From JBGRQB01 sp041725875 (lineage in GTDB: Bacteria > Bacteroidota > Ignavibacteria > Ignavibacteriales > Melioribacteraceae), in assembly GCA_041725875.1 (NCBI GenBank), contig JBGRQB010000141.1:1-11472 (forward strand): a stretch of 11,472 nt of DNA, given 5' to 3'. The translations under genes were made by a program, and so were the position numbers. The notes below the pieces were generated by a model that was not told the origin of the DNA, ran no database searches, and saw nothing but the letters and a program-made list of their open reading frames with translations. This document shows, in pieces, positions 1-6,495 of the stretch; position 1 is the stretch's first letter; each line of letters starts with the position of its first letter.

Positions 1-1
1 T

Positions 2-238
2 ATGAACATGGAGTTAAAAAACTTTTCTGATTTTTCAGAACTTAAAAAGAAAAAATTATATGTTATCTATGGAATGAAAGATCATTTTAAAGAAGCTACT
101 GAGTTTATTCCAAAGTATAATAAACAACTTAAAGAAAAGTTTAATTCTGTTCTTTTGTTAAAATTTAACCGACTTGAAGATGAAGGTCATGTTCCTGATT
201 TCAGTTTAACAAAAGGATTGGAATTTATATACAATTAA
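2..238 (+). CDS. alpha/beta-hydrolase esterase, C-terminal part (gene cut by window edge)
   Basis: This is the last 78 or so codons of a reading frame that is open to the left edge, so it is most likely the 3' end of a longer gene and the ATG at position 2 need not be the true start. The ending EDEGHVPDFSLTKGLEFIY resembles the C-terminus of the COG2819 / IroE-like putative esterases, in which a catalytic His lies shortly before a conserved GL-F-(I/Y) tail. Here that His would be residue 63 of the visible piece. The preceding strand-loop KLYVIYGMKDHF fits the stretch after the last core strands of an alpha/beta hydrolase. The nucleophile serine would lie off the window. Substrate unknown. The gene ends 9 bases before the DUF1801 gene, so the two may be cotranscribed. 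The family call rests on pattern memory only. Confidence 0.6.
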   Translation: MNMELKNFSDFSELKKKKLYVIYGMKDHFKEATEFIPKYNKQLKEKFNSVLLLKFNRLEDEGHVPDFSLTKGLEFIYN

Positions 239-247
239 TAAAATCGT

Positions 248-628
248 ATGACAGACGTAGAAAATTTTATAATACAATTTGAAGGTGAGCAAAGAGAAAT
301 TATGTTTTTGATTCACCGGTTATTAACAACTGAATTAAACTTAATTTCAAAAATTAGATTTAAAATACCTTTCTATTATAATAAAAGCTGGATCTGCTAT
401 CTTAATCCAATTAGAAAGGGAGGTGTTGAGTTTGCTTTTACCAGAGGAAATGAGTTATCCAATTCTCAAAAACTTCTCGACAGCAAAGAGAGAAAACAAG
501 TTGCCGGAATTGAACTTACTTCAGCAGAAAATATCCCGCTGGATAAATTAAATGAAATAATACAAGAAGCAATATTACTTGATGAAACTCTCCCTTATGC
601 TTCAAAAAGAAAAAAAAGTATTCGATAA
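248..628 (+). CDS. DUF1801 (YdhG-like) domain protein
   Basis: A 126-residue protein matching the DUF1801 pattern. It has an N-terminal helical stretch (about 5-33), then KIRFKIPFYY (35-44), a strand pair ending in GVEFAFTRGNEL (59-70), the charged turn DSKERKQVAGIEL (78-90) and a C-terminal amphipathic helix (98-112) with a basic tail (120-126). Bacillus YdhG/Fra in this family has been linked to iron delivery as a frataxin-like protein, but most members are uncharacterised and I do not assign that role here. There is no signal peptide or membrane segment, so it is probably cytoplasmic. The ATG follows the upstream stop by 9 bases without a clear Shine-Dalgarno sequence. It is the second of four closely spaced plus-strand genes and is followed 45 bases later by the VOC gene. 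Confidence 0.8.
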   Translation: MTDVENFIIQFEGEQREIMFLIHRLLTTELNLISKIRFKIPFYYNKSWICYLNPIRKGGVEFAFTRGNELSNSQKLLDSKERKQVAGIELTSAENIPLDKLNEIIQEAILLDETLPYASKRKKSIR

Positions 629-660
629 ATAAAATTACATTTACATATTATTTTTAAGCG

Positions 661-667
661 AAAGGAG
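661..667 (+). promoter_or_regulatory. ribosome binding site of the VOC gene
   Basis: AAAGGAG lies 6 bases before the ATG at 674. It is one of the two strongest Shine-Dalgarno sequences in the window and fixes this start. Confidence 0.8.
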
Positions 668-673
668 CTTTAA

Positions 674-1111
674 ATGGCCACTATTAACACATATCTCACA
701 TTCAAAGGTAATTGTGAAGAGGCATTTAATTTTTACAAATCTGTGTTTGGAGGTGATTTTGCTTATGTAGGAAGATTTAAAGAAATGCCGCCAAATCCGG
801 ATTGTCAAATTGCAGAAGCCGATAAAGAGAAAATTATGCACATCTCTTTACCGATAAGTAAAGAAACTGTTTTAATGGGAAGTGATTCCACAGGTGATTA
901 TACAGATCAGGTTACTGTTGGAAATAACTTTTCAATTTCCATTAATTCAAATTCTGTTGATGAAGCAAAAAAACTTTTTACTTCTCTTTCTGAAGGGGGA
1001 ATTGTAAAAATGCCAATGGAAAAAACTTTCTGGGGTGCATATTTTGGAATGTTTCAGGATAAATTTGGAATTAACTGGATGGTAAACTGCGCACTGGAAG
1101 AGCACAAATAA
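674..1111 (+). CDS. PhnB/YjdN-like VOC-family protein
   Basis: A 145-residue protein of the vicinal-oxygen-chelate (glyoxalase/bleomycin-resistance) superfamily, PhnB-like subgroup. It has the two usual beta-alpha-beta-beta-beta units. The first opens with YLTFKGNCEEAFNFYKSVFGG (positions 7-27). A middle strand IMHISLPI (54-61) contains a His in the usual metal-ligand position. The second unit closes with FWGAYFGMFQDKFGINWMV (119-137), typical of this subgroup. VOC enzymes generally bind a divalent metal and act on small molecules, but PhnB-like members mostly lack a known substrate, so no reaction is assigned. Length is normal for the family and the protein is cytoplasmic by appearance. The start is set by a good Shine-Dalgarno sequence. 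A hairpin terminator follows 14 bases after the stop codon. Confidence 0.85.
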   Translation: MATINTYLTFKGNCEEAFNFYKSVFGGDFAYVGRFKEMPPNPDCQIAEADKEKIMHISLPISKETVLMGSDSTGDYTDQVTVGNNFSISINSNSVDEAKKLFTSLSEGGIVKMPMEKTFWGAYFGMFQDKFGINWMVNCALEEHK

Positions 1112-1125
1112 AATTTTTAATTGCT

Positions 1126-1154
1126 AAATCCTCTCATTTTGAGGGGATTTTTTT
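1126..1154 (+). terminator. intrinsic terminator after the VOC gene
   Basis: The arms AAATCCTCTC (1126-1135) and GAGGGGATTT (1141-1150) pair over 10 bp with one G-U, around a 5-base loop. They are followed by a run of seven T (1148-1154). The T-run leads directly into GAAAGG, the likely ribosome binding site of the DUF1697 gene. Confidence 0.8.
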
Positions 1155-1165
1155 GAAAGGATCTT

Positions 1166-1705
1166 ATGGAAAAATATATTGCAATATTACGCGGAATAAA
1201 TGTAAGCGGAAAAAATAAAATCAAAATGGCAGAGTTGAAACTTATGTTTGAACAGGCCGGATTTAAAAATGTTGTTACTTATATTCAAAGCGGAAATATT
1301 ATTTTTGAACATAAAAAATCTGATGTAGTTACATTACAAAAAAGTATAGAAACTGAAATAAAGAAAACATTTGATCTGGATGTTCCTGCGCTTGTATTAG
1401 AAAAAAAGACGCTGTCGAAAATTTTTTCTAATAATCCTTTTTTAACAAAACGAAGTGAAGATATAAATTTTCTTCATGCTACAATTCTAGAAAACATACC
1501 GGAAAAATCACTAGTTAGCAAAATAGAAAATTTTGAAAGTGGTTCAGATGAATTTATTGTTGAAAAAAATGTGATATATGTTTTTTGTCCAAACGGTTAC
1601 GGCAGAACAAAACTCACAAATATTTTTTTTGAAAATAAATTAAAAACAAAGGCAACAACAAGAAACTGGAAAACCGTAACAAAACTTATTGAACTTTCAG
1701 AATAA
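1166..1705 (+). CDS. DUF1697 family protein
   Basis: A 179-residue protein with the family's landmarks in order: LRGINVSGKNKIKM (8-21), TYIQSGNIIF (38-47), YGRTKL (145-150) and the C-terminal ATTRNWKTV (163-171). Length matches the family (about 170-185). The molecular function of DUF1697 is unknown. Members are common in soil bacteria and Bacteroidota as single cytoplasmic genes, often near other small uncharacterised proteins, as here. The ATG is preceded by GAAAGG at 1155-1160 (5-base spacing). Because a terminator hairpin lies immediately upstream, transcription must either read through from the VOC gene or begin within it; I see no room for a promoter in the 54-bp gap other than the hairpin itself. 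The gene ends in a terminator shared with the convergent LOG gene. Confidence 0.88.
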   Translation: MEKYIAILRGINVSGKNKIKMAELKLMFEQAGFKNVVTYIQSGNIIFEHKKSDVVTLQKSIETEIKKTFDLDVPALVLEKKTLSKIFSNNPFLTKRSEDINFLHATILENIPEKSLVSKIENFESGSDEFIVEKNVIYVFCPNGYGRTKLTNIFFENKLKTKATTRNWKTVTKLIELSE

Positions 1706-1746
1706 AAACTTCAGTCATTCGTATTTAAACGAATGACTCTGTTTTT
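1704..1746. terminator. bidirectional terminator between convergent genes
   Basis: The arms AGTCATTCGT (1713-1722) and ACGAATGACT (1729-1738) pair perfectly over 10 bp around a 6-base ATTTAA loop. They are flanked by an A-run (1704-1708) on the left and a T-run (1742-1746) on the right, so the hairpin can end transcripts in both directions. It lies between the DUF1697 stop (1705) and the LOG-gene stop (1745-1747). Confidence 0.88.
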
Positions 1747-2329
1747 AATTAATTCCCAAAAGCCATTCTGCTTTGTTGATTGAGGGTGCGGAGTAAGATT
1801 TAAATTTTTCAATAAGTGCTGCAGGAGAATCATCCACAAAAAATAATTTACGATGCTCTTCTTTTATAAATTTTTGTTCAATTGCTCCGTCAATAAATTC
1901 TATTAATTTATCGTAGTAACCATTGATGTTTAAAATTCCAATCGGCTTTTTATGAAACTCTAACTGAGCCCAGGTTAAAATTTCAAACAATTCTTCAAAA
2001 GTTCCAAATCCGCCCGGTAATGCAATAAAAGCATCTGCCATCTCTGCCATCATTGCTTTTCTTTCGTGCATTGAATTTACAACGTGAAGATTTTCCAAGT
2101 CAGTGTTGGCAACTTCTTTTTCAAATAAATCTTTTGGAATTACTCCTGTTACATTTCCGTTGTGAAGCAAAACAGTTGAAGCGGTTTTTCCCATTAACCC
2201 GACTTTTGCTCCGCCGTAAACAAGTTCGAGTTTGTTTTCGGCAATAGTTTTACCCAGCAATTCTGCAGCTTCCATATATTCAGGAACAGCTCCTTTACTG
2301 GAACCGCAGAAGACACAAATTTTTTTCAT
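1745..2329 (-). CDS. LOG-family nucleoside 5'-monophosphate phosphoribohydrolase
   Basis: A 194-residue protein of the LOG (TIGR00730) family. These enzymes cleave the N-glycosidic bond of nucleoside monophosphates such as AMP or cytokinin ribotides, releasing the base and ribose 5-phosphate. Visible features are an N-terminal Rossmann strand KKICVFCGSS (2-11), YGGAKVGLMG (38-47), the catalytic-Arg segment SMHERKAMM (86-94, Arg90) and the signature PGGFGTFEE (105-113) matching PGGxGTxxE with the acidic residue at 113. Length fits short bacterial LOG proteins such as YvdD. In bacteria many members act on AMP or other purine monophosphates rather than in hormone synthesis, so I do not call it a cytokinin enzyme. 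It has its own likely promoter and is divided from the upstream adenylate kinase gene by a strong terminator. It ends at the shared terminator. Confidence 0.92.
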   Translation of the reverse strand: MKKICVFCGSSKGAVPEYMEAAELLGKTIAENKLELVYGGAKVGLMGKTASTVLLHNGNVTGVIPKDLFEKEVANTDLENLHVVNSMHERKAMMAEMADAFIALPGGFGTFEELFEILTWAQLEFHKKPIGILNINGYYDKLIEFIDGAIEQKFIKEEHRKLFFVDDSPAALIEKFKSYSAPSINKAEWLLGIN

Positions 2330-2347
2330 TAGTTTTCCGTATAGTTA

Positions 2348-2375
2348 TTTATAGTCCTGGCTGCAAATTTAACAA
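2348..2375 (-). promoter_or_regulatory. possible sigma70-like promoter of the LOG gene
   Basis: Read on the minus strand, TTGTTA (2375-2370) and TATAAA (2353-2348) are separated by 16 bp, giving a predicted start about 12 bases before the ATG. The region is AT-rich and Bacteroidota promoters often deviate from this pattern, so this is tentative. Confidence 0.35.
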
Positions 2376-2401
2376 TATTATTTGGAAAGTTATTTAAAAT
2401 A

Positions 2402-2426
2402 AAAAATGCCCGCTCCGGGCATTTTT
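2402..2426. terminator. perfect hairpin terminator after the adenylate kinase gene
   Basis: AAAAATGCCCG (2402-2412) and CGGGCATTTTT (2416-2426) form a perfect 11-bp stem with a CTC loop. It is A-flanked on one side and T-flanked on the other, so it can work on both strands. For the minus-strand adenylate kinase transcript it lies about 50 bases after the stop codon and insulates the LOG gene. Confidence 0.9.
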
Positions 2427-2448
2427 CTTTGGAAATTTTATTAACATT

Positions 2449-2470
2449 GTTATCCACAGCTGTGCATAAC
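2449..2470. promoter_or_regulatory. facing pair of consensus DnaA boxes (palindrome)
   Basis: TTATCCACA (2450-2458) and, on the opposite strand, TTATGCACA (2469-2461) both match the consensus TTATNCACA exactly. They face each other across a 2-bp GC spacer, and outer G/C bases extend the palindrome to 22 bp with only one mismatched pair. The site lies between the adenylate kinase stop codon (2476-2478) and its terminator, about 9 kb from the candidate origin. That these are DnaA sites is inferred from sequence. A palindromic operator of another regulator is the main alternative. Confidence 0.6.
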
Positions 2471-2475
2471 ATTTT

Positions 2476-3645
2476 TTATCTTTTGTATTTCAGACCTGTT
2501 TCAACTTCTTTTGAAATTTGTTCAAACACTTTATCAACACTTCCGTTACCATCAATTTTTTTCACGCCATGCAACTGATTATATTTTTCAATAACGTGTA
2601 CTGTTTTTGAATCGTGCTCTTTTAAACGCTGAACAATTTTTGTTGTGTCTTTATCGTAAGGCATACATTCGTCTGTTTTGCTTCTTGCATCCAGACGAGA
2701 AAATAATTCCAGCATAGGAACTTCAATTTCAAATACCTGAGAAATTCTGGAGCCGTGCTTTCTTAAAAGTCCGTCCAAAATATATGATTGCACAAGTGTT
2801 CTTGGAAATCCTTTAAAGATATATCCTTTCACTTCTTTTCTTGACATAAGAACTTTTTCAATTAACTGTACAACTATTTCATCGGGAACAAGTTTTCCTG
2901 CATCATAATAACTTTTAATGATATTGCCTGTTTCAGTATCTTTTTCAATTTCATCTTCCAACATTTTACTGGTGGAAACATATTCCAGCCCATACATTTT
3001 TGCAAGTCGTTTACCTTGTGTGCCGCGTCCTGAACCAGGATAACCAAATAATACAACATTATATAACTGCTTAGTAAGTTCTGCTTTTGTAATTTCTTTT
3101 ATATCGCCTGTTACTTCTTCAATTGAGCGACTTCCGTCAACTTCTCTTACAATTCCTTTTTCTTTATAAAACTCAAGAACCGGAAGTGTTTTATCATAAT
3201 ATTCTTCAAGTCTTTTTCTAATTACAACTTCGTTATCATCAGACCTGCCGGAGGTAACGCCTCTTTCAAGGAGTCGTTTAACAGATAATTCCTGATCTAC
3301 TTCCAGACTGATTAAACAGTTGAGAGAAGTATTCAGTTTTATCATTAAACCTTCAAGTATGTACGATTGAATTCTTGTTCTTGGAAAACCATCAAACAAA
3401 AAACCTGACGCTCCGGGATTTGAAGTAATTGTTTTTTCAATAATCTGTACAATAATTTCATCAGAAACCAATCCACCGGAGGCAATGATACTTTCGGCTT
3501 CCAGACCAAGTTTGGTTTTTTCAGAAATTTCTGTTCTTAATAAATCACCTGTTGAGATATAAAACAGGTTATGCTTTTTAATCAAAAATTCCGACTGGGT
3601 TCCTTTACCTGCTCCAGGCGGACCGAATAACGCAATATTTAACAT
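2476..3645 (-). CDS. adk: tandem adenylate kinase, second domain degenerate
   Basis: A 389-residue protein made of two adenylate kinase domains in one chain; ordinary adenylate kinases are about 190-220 residues. Domain 1 (1-190) looks fully active for ATP + AMP = 2 ADP. It has Walker A GPPGAGKGTQ (8-17, Lys14), the AMP-site STGDLLR (31-37), FDGFPRT (84-90), and a short lid with Arg124, Arg128, Arg134 and Asp136-Asp137 in RGVTSGRSDDN. Domain 2 (about 194-389) keeps the fold pattern but changes key places. Walker A is GYPGSGRGTQ (201-210) with Arg207 for Lys, STGDLLR becomes STSKMLE (224-230), FDGFPRT becomes FKGFPRT (278-284), and the lid GRxDD is lost. Domain 2 is therefore probably a non-catalytic, perhaps binding or regulatory, half. 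The two halves align along their length (for example VSDEIIVQIIEK with VPDEIVVQLIEK), showing internal duplication. It starts at an ATG with no strong Shine-Dalgarno sequence, and its own terminator follows. Confidence 0.9.
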   Translation of the reverse strand: MLNIALFGPPGAGKGTQSEFLIKKHNLFYISTGDLLRTEISEKTKLGLEAESIIASGGLVSDEIIVQIIEKTITSNPGASGFLFDGFPRTRIQSYILEGLMIKLNTSLNCLISLEVDQELSVKRLLERGVTSGRSDDNEVVIRKRLEEYYDKTLPVLEFYKEKGIVREVDGSRSIEEVTGDIKEITKAELTKQLYNVVLFGYPGSGRGTQGKRLAKMYGLEYVSTSKMLEDEIEKDTETGNIIKSYYDAGKLVPDEIVVQLIEKVLMSRKEVKGYIFKGFPRTLVQSYILDGLLRKHGSRISQVFEIEVPMLELFSRLDARSKTDECMPYDKDTTKIVQRLKEHDSKTVHVIEKYNQLHGVKKIDGNGSVDKVFEQISKEVETGLKYKR

Positions 3646-3943
3646 TTTCTCTCACTCAAATAAAAATCATTTCGAAAACATATTAATATGTAAAATAATT
3701 ATTGCAGAAGCAAATTGTTAGGTAGAGAGTAAATTTTTAGGTTAAATTAAATAATTGAATAAACTAAAAGAGAGAAGATTTATTTCTGAAAAAATTAAGG
3801 TAATTTTAATTTACGAACTAAAAAAAGCAACTTTTAATAAAAAAATTTATTAACCAATTTTTTAAGTTTTTGGAAATATTCTTTTGCGATTTAATAAGGA
3901 GTGTTTATAAAAAGAAAACCTCTTTCGAGGTTTTCTTTATTTT
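3646..3943. other. AT-rich intergenic spacer, adenylate kinase to gyrA
   Basis: A 298-bp gene-free stretch. Its right end holds the gyrA terminator (3911-3938). The rest should contain the promoter of the adenylate kinase gene, but I cannot pick out a convincing one; a minus-strand TTGCTT near 3710 has only a poor -10 partner. A perfect 12-bp palindrome CATATTAATATG lies at 3679-3690, about 35 bases before the start codon. I see no convincing small gene or RNA. Confidence 0.6.
3911..3938. terminator. intrinsic terminator after gyrA
   Basis: AAAGAAAACCTC (3911-3922) and GAGGTTTTCTTT (3927-3938) form a perfect 12-bp stem around a 4-base loop. On the minus strand it is followed by further T, 5 bases after the gyrA stop codon (3944-3946). 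It likely ends the dnaN-recF-dciA-gyrB-gyrA transcript. Confidence 0.9.
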
Positions 3944-6418
3944 TTATTCTATGATTGGTTCATCATCTGATTCAGGTTTTTCAACAGTTTTATCATCATC
4001 GGGAATTACTCTTGCGATATCTGCAATTGAGTCGCCATCTTTAAGGTTAATCAGCTTAACGCCCTGAGTTGCGCGTCCCATAACCCTGATAGTTTTAATT
4101 CCCTGACGAATAACCATTCCTTTTGTAGTAATGATAACTAGTTCGTCAACATCGTTAACTTCTTTCATTGCTATCAAATTACCATTTTTCTCGCCGGTTT
4201 TAACGGTGATAACACCTTTACCGCCACGTTTTGTAATTCGGTAATCATTAATATCACTACGTTTTCCAAATCCTTTATCGGTAACAACAAGTATTGTTGA
4301 AGTATTTTTGATAACAATTGCAGCAACAACTTCATCATCTTTACCAAGTTTAACACCACGAACACCTGTTGATGTACGACCCATTGGTCTTACGTCATCT
4401 TCGTTAAAGCGGATTGCCATACCGTTACTGGTACCTATAACTATATCATTATTTCCGTCAGTAACTTTTACTTCTACAAGTCTGTCACCTTCAACAAGAT
4501 TAATTGCAATAATACCACCTTTACGCACATTTGAATATGCTGAAAGAACAGTTTTCTTAATTGTACCATTTGCAGTAACCATTGCAATATATTTATCATC
4601 TGTAAATTCTTTAACAGTAATAAATGCCTGAATATTTTCATTCTTGTCTTTTTCAACAAGATTTTGAATTGCGCGTCCTCTTGCTGCTCGTCCGCCTTCA
4701 GGTATTTCGTGTACTTTAAGCCAGTATCCTTTACCTTTATCTGTAAAGAACATTATGTAGTGATGAGTTGATGCAACAAACATATGTTCGATAAAATCTT
4801 CATCTTTGGTTCCGGCACCGGTAACACCTTTTCCGCCGCGAGCCTGTTTACGGTAACCGCTAACAGGGAAACGTTTGATAAATCCTTTATGAGAAATTGT
4901 TACAACAACATCTTCTTCTGCAATAATATCTTCAAGTGAAAACTCTGTATAATCTTTTATTAAATCAGTTCTTCTGGCATCGCCATATTTTTCTTTTACT
5001 GCAATAAGTTCTTCTTTAATAATTATATTTCTTTTTTCAACACTTTCCAGAATACTTTTTAATTTTTCAATTAACTGAAGAATTTCTCTGTATTCATCTT
5101 CAATTTTTTGTCTTTCAAGTCCTGTTAATCTCTGCAATCTCATATCCAAAATAGCTTTGGATTGAATTTCAGAAAGCTTGAATTTACTCATCAGGTTATT
5201 TTTTGCAGTTTCAACATCTTTCGATTTTTTGATTATTGCAATTACTTCATCAATATTATCTAAAGCAATAATATAACCTTCTAAAAGGTGAGCTCTTCTT
5301 TCGGCTGCATCAAGTTCAAATTGGGTTCTTCTGATAAGAACATCCATTCTGTGATCAAGAAAATGTTTCATAACTTCTTGCAATGTAAGAACTTTAGGAG
5401 CACCATTAACCAACGCAAGCATAATAACGCCGAATGTTTCCTGCATTCTTGTATGCTTAAAAAGCTGGTTAAGCACAACTTCCGGCTGGGCATCACGTTT
5501 AAGTTCAATAACAATGCGCATACCGTCACGGTCAGATTCATCTCTTATGTTTGAGATATCTGTTATTTTCTGCTGGCGTACCAGGTCTGCCATTTTTTCA
5601 ATTAAAACTGCTTTATTAACCTGGAACGGAAGTTCTGTAACAACAATACTTTCGCGATCATTTTTATGTGTTTCTATATTTGCTTTTGCCCTTACAACAA
5701 CTCTTCCGCGTCCGGTTGTATAAGCACTGCGTACTCCTTCATAACCAAAAATCAAACCGCCGGTAGGGAAGTCAGGCGCAATTACATATTTCATCAAATC
5801 TTCAGAAGTAAGAGTCGGGTCATCAATCATAGCAACCAAACCATCTACAACTTCTGCTAAGTTATGCGGAGGAATATTTGTTGCCATACCAACTGCAATA
5901 CCACTTGCACCATTAAGCAATAAGTTTGGAAGATAAGAAGGTAATACAGTTGGCTCCTGCAATGATTCATCAAAGTTTGGGGCAAAATCAACTGTGTTTT
6001 TATCAAGATCTCTCAACATTTCCTGAGAAATATTTGCAAGACGAGCCTCAGTGTAACGCATTGCTGCTGCGGAGTCACCATCAACGGAACCAAAGTTTCC
6101 CTGTCCGTCAACAAGTGGAGCTCTTAAAGAAAACTCCTGGACCATACGAACCATTGAATCATATACGGCACTATCACCGTGAGGATGATACTTACCCAGA
6201 ACCTCACCCACGATTCTCGCAGATTTTTTATAAGGTCTGTTGTAAGCAACACCTAGTTCGCTCATTCCGTATAAAATTCTTCTGTGCACAGGTTTTAAAC
6301 CGTCGCGCACATCGGGCAAAGCACGGGAAACAATTACAGACATCGCGTAATCTATGTAAGATGATTTCATTTCATCTTCTAACGCGACCGGTATTATTTT
6401 TTCAAAAAGTGTAGCCAT
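3944..6418 (-). CDS. gyrA: DNA gyrase subunit A
   Basis: An 824-residue GyrA. It is the DNA-cleaving and rejoining subunit of the type II topoisomerase that introduces negative supercoils (A2B2 with GyrB). The N-terminal winged-helix/tower region contains the catalytic Tyr122 in AAMRYTEARL, in the same numbering as E. coli. The quinolone pocket reads HPHGDSAVYD with Ser83 and Asp87, the usual drug-sensitive residues. The C-terminal beta-pinwheel starts after about residue 500 and carries the GyrA box as QARGGKG (525-531), which argues for gyrase rather than topoisomerase IV. The protein ends in an acidic tail (about 804-824, PDDDKTVEKPESDDEPIIE). The start ATG matches the conserved N-terminus, but the leader is almost pure A/T with no Shine-Dalgarno sequence. 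It lies 77 bases after gyrB with no terminator between them, so cotranscription is likely. Confidence 0.98.
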   Translation of the reverse strand: MATLFEKIIPVALEDEMKSSYIDYAMSVIVSRALPDVRDGLKPVHRRILYGMSELGVAYNRPYKKSARIVGEVLGKYHPHGDSAVYDSMVRMVQEFSLRAPLVDGQGNFGSVDGDSAAAMRYTEARLANISQEMLRDLDKNTVDFAPNFDESLQEPTVLPSYLPNLLLNGASGIAVGMATNIPPHNLAEVVDGLVAMIDDPTLTSEDLMKYVIAPDFPTGGLIFGYEGVRSAYTTGRGRVVVRAKANIETHKNDRESIVVTELPFQVNKAVLIEKMADLVRQQKITDISNIRDESDRDGMRIVIELKRDAQPEVVLNQLFKHTRMQETFGVIMLALVNGAPKVLTLQEVMKHFLDHRMDVLIRRTQFELDAAERRAHLLEGYIIALDNIDEVIAIIKKSKDVETAKNNLMSKFKLSEIQSKAILDMRLQRLTGLERQKIEDEYREILQLIEKLKSILESVEKRNIIIKEELIAVKEKYGDARRTDLIKDYTEFSLEDIIAEEDVVVTISHKGFIKRFPVSGYRKQARGGKGVTGAGTKDEDFIEHMFVASTHHYIMFFTDKGKGYWLKVHEIPEGGRAARGRAIQNLVEKDKNENIQAFITVKEFTDDKYIAMVTANGTIKKTVLSAYSNVRKGGIIAINLVEGDRLVEVKVTDGNNDIVIGTSNGMAIRFNEDDVRPMGRTSTGVRGVKLGKDDEVVAAIVIKNTSTILVVTDKGFGKRSDINDYRITKRGGKGVITVKTGEKNGNLIAMKEVNDVDELVIITTKGMVIRQGIKTIRVMGRATQGVKLINLKDGDSIADIARVIPDDDKTVEKPESDDEPIIE

Positions 6419-6495
6419 AATTTTTTATCTATTTTTTATTTTTATTTTTTTCATTTATAATTCATCTGCTTACCTTGCTATAAGCTCGGAACGCA

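Noticed and set aside
81..83. Quinolone-resistance change in GyrA (residues 81-87)
   Set aside because: The residues read GDSAVYD with Ser83 and Asp87, the common sensitive form, so nothing unusual is present. Coordinates given here are protein residues.
3870..4067. 65-codon plus-strand frame across the gyrA terminator
   Set aside because: It reads through a perfect terminator hairpin and the gyrA 3' end, and the Ser/Ile-rich protein resembles nothing.
5926..6414. 162-codon plus-strand reading frame opposite gyrA
   Set aside because: It lies fully antisense to the conserved gyrA N-terminal region, shows no recognisable protein family, and is explained by the coding constraint of gyrA.
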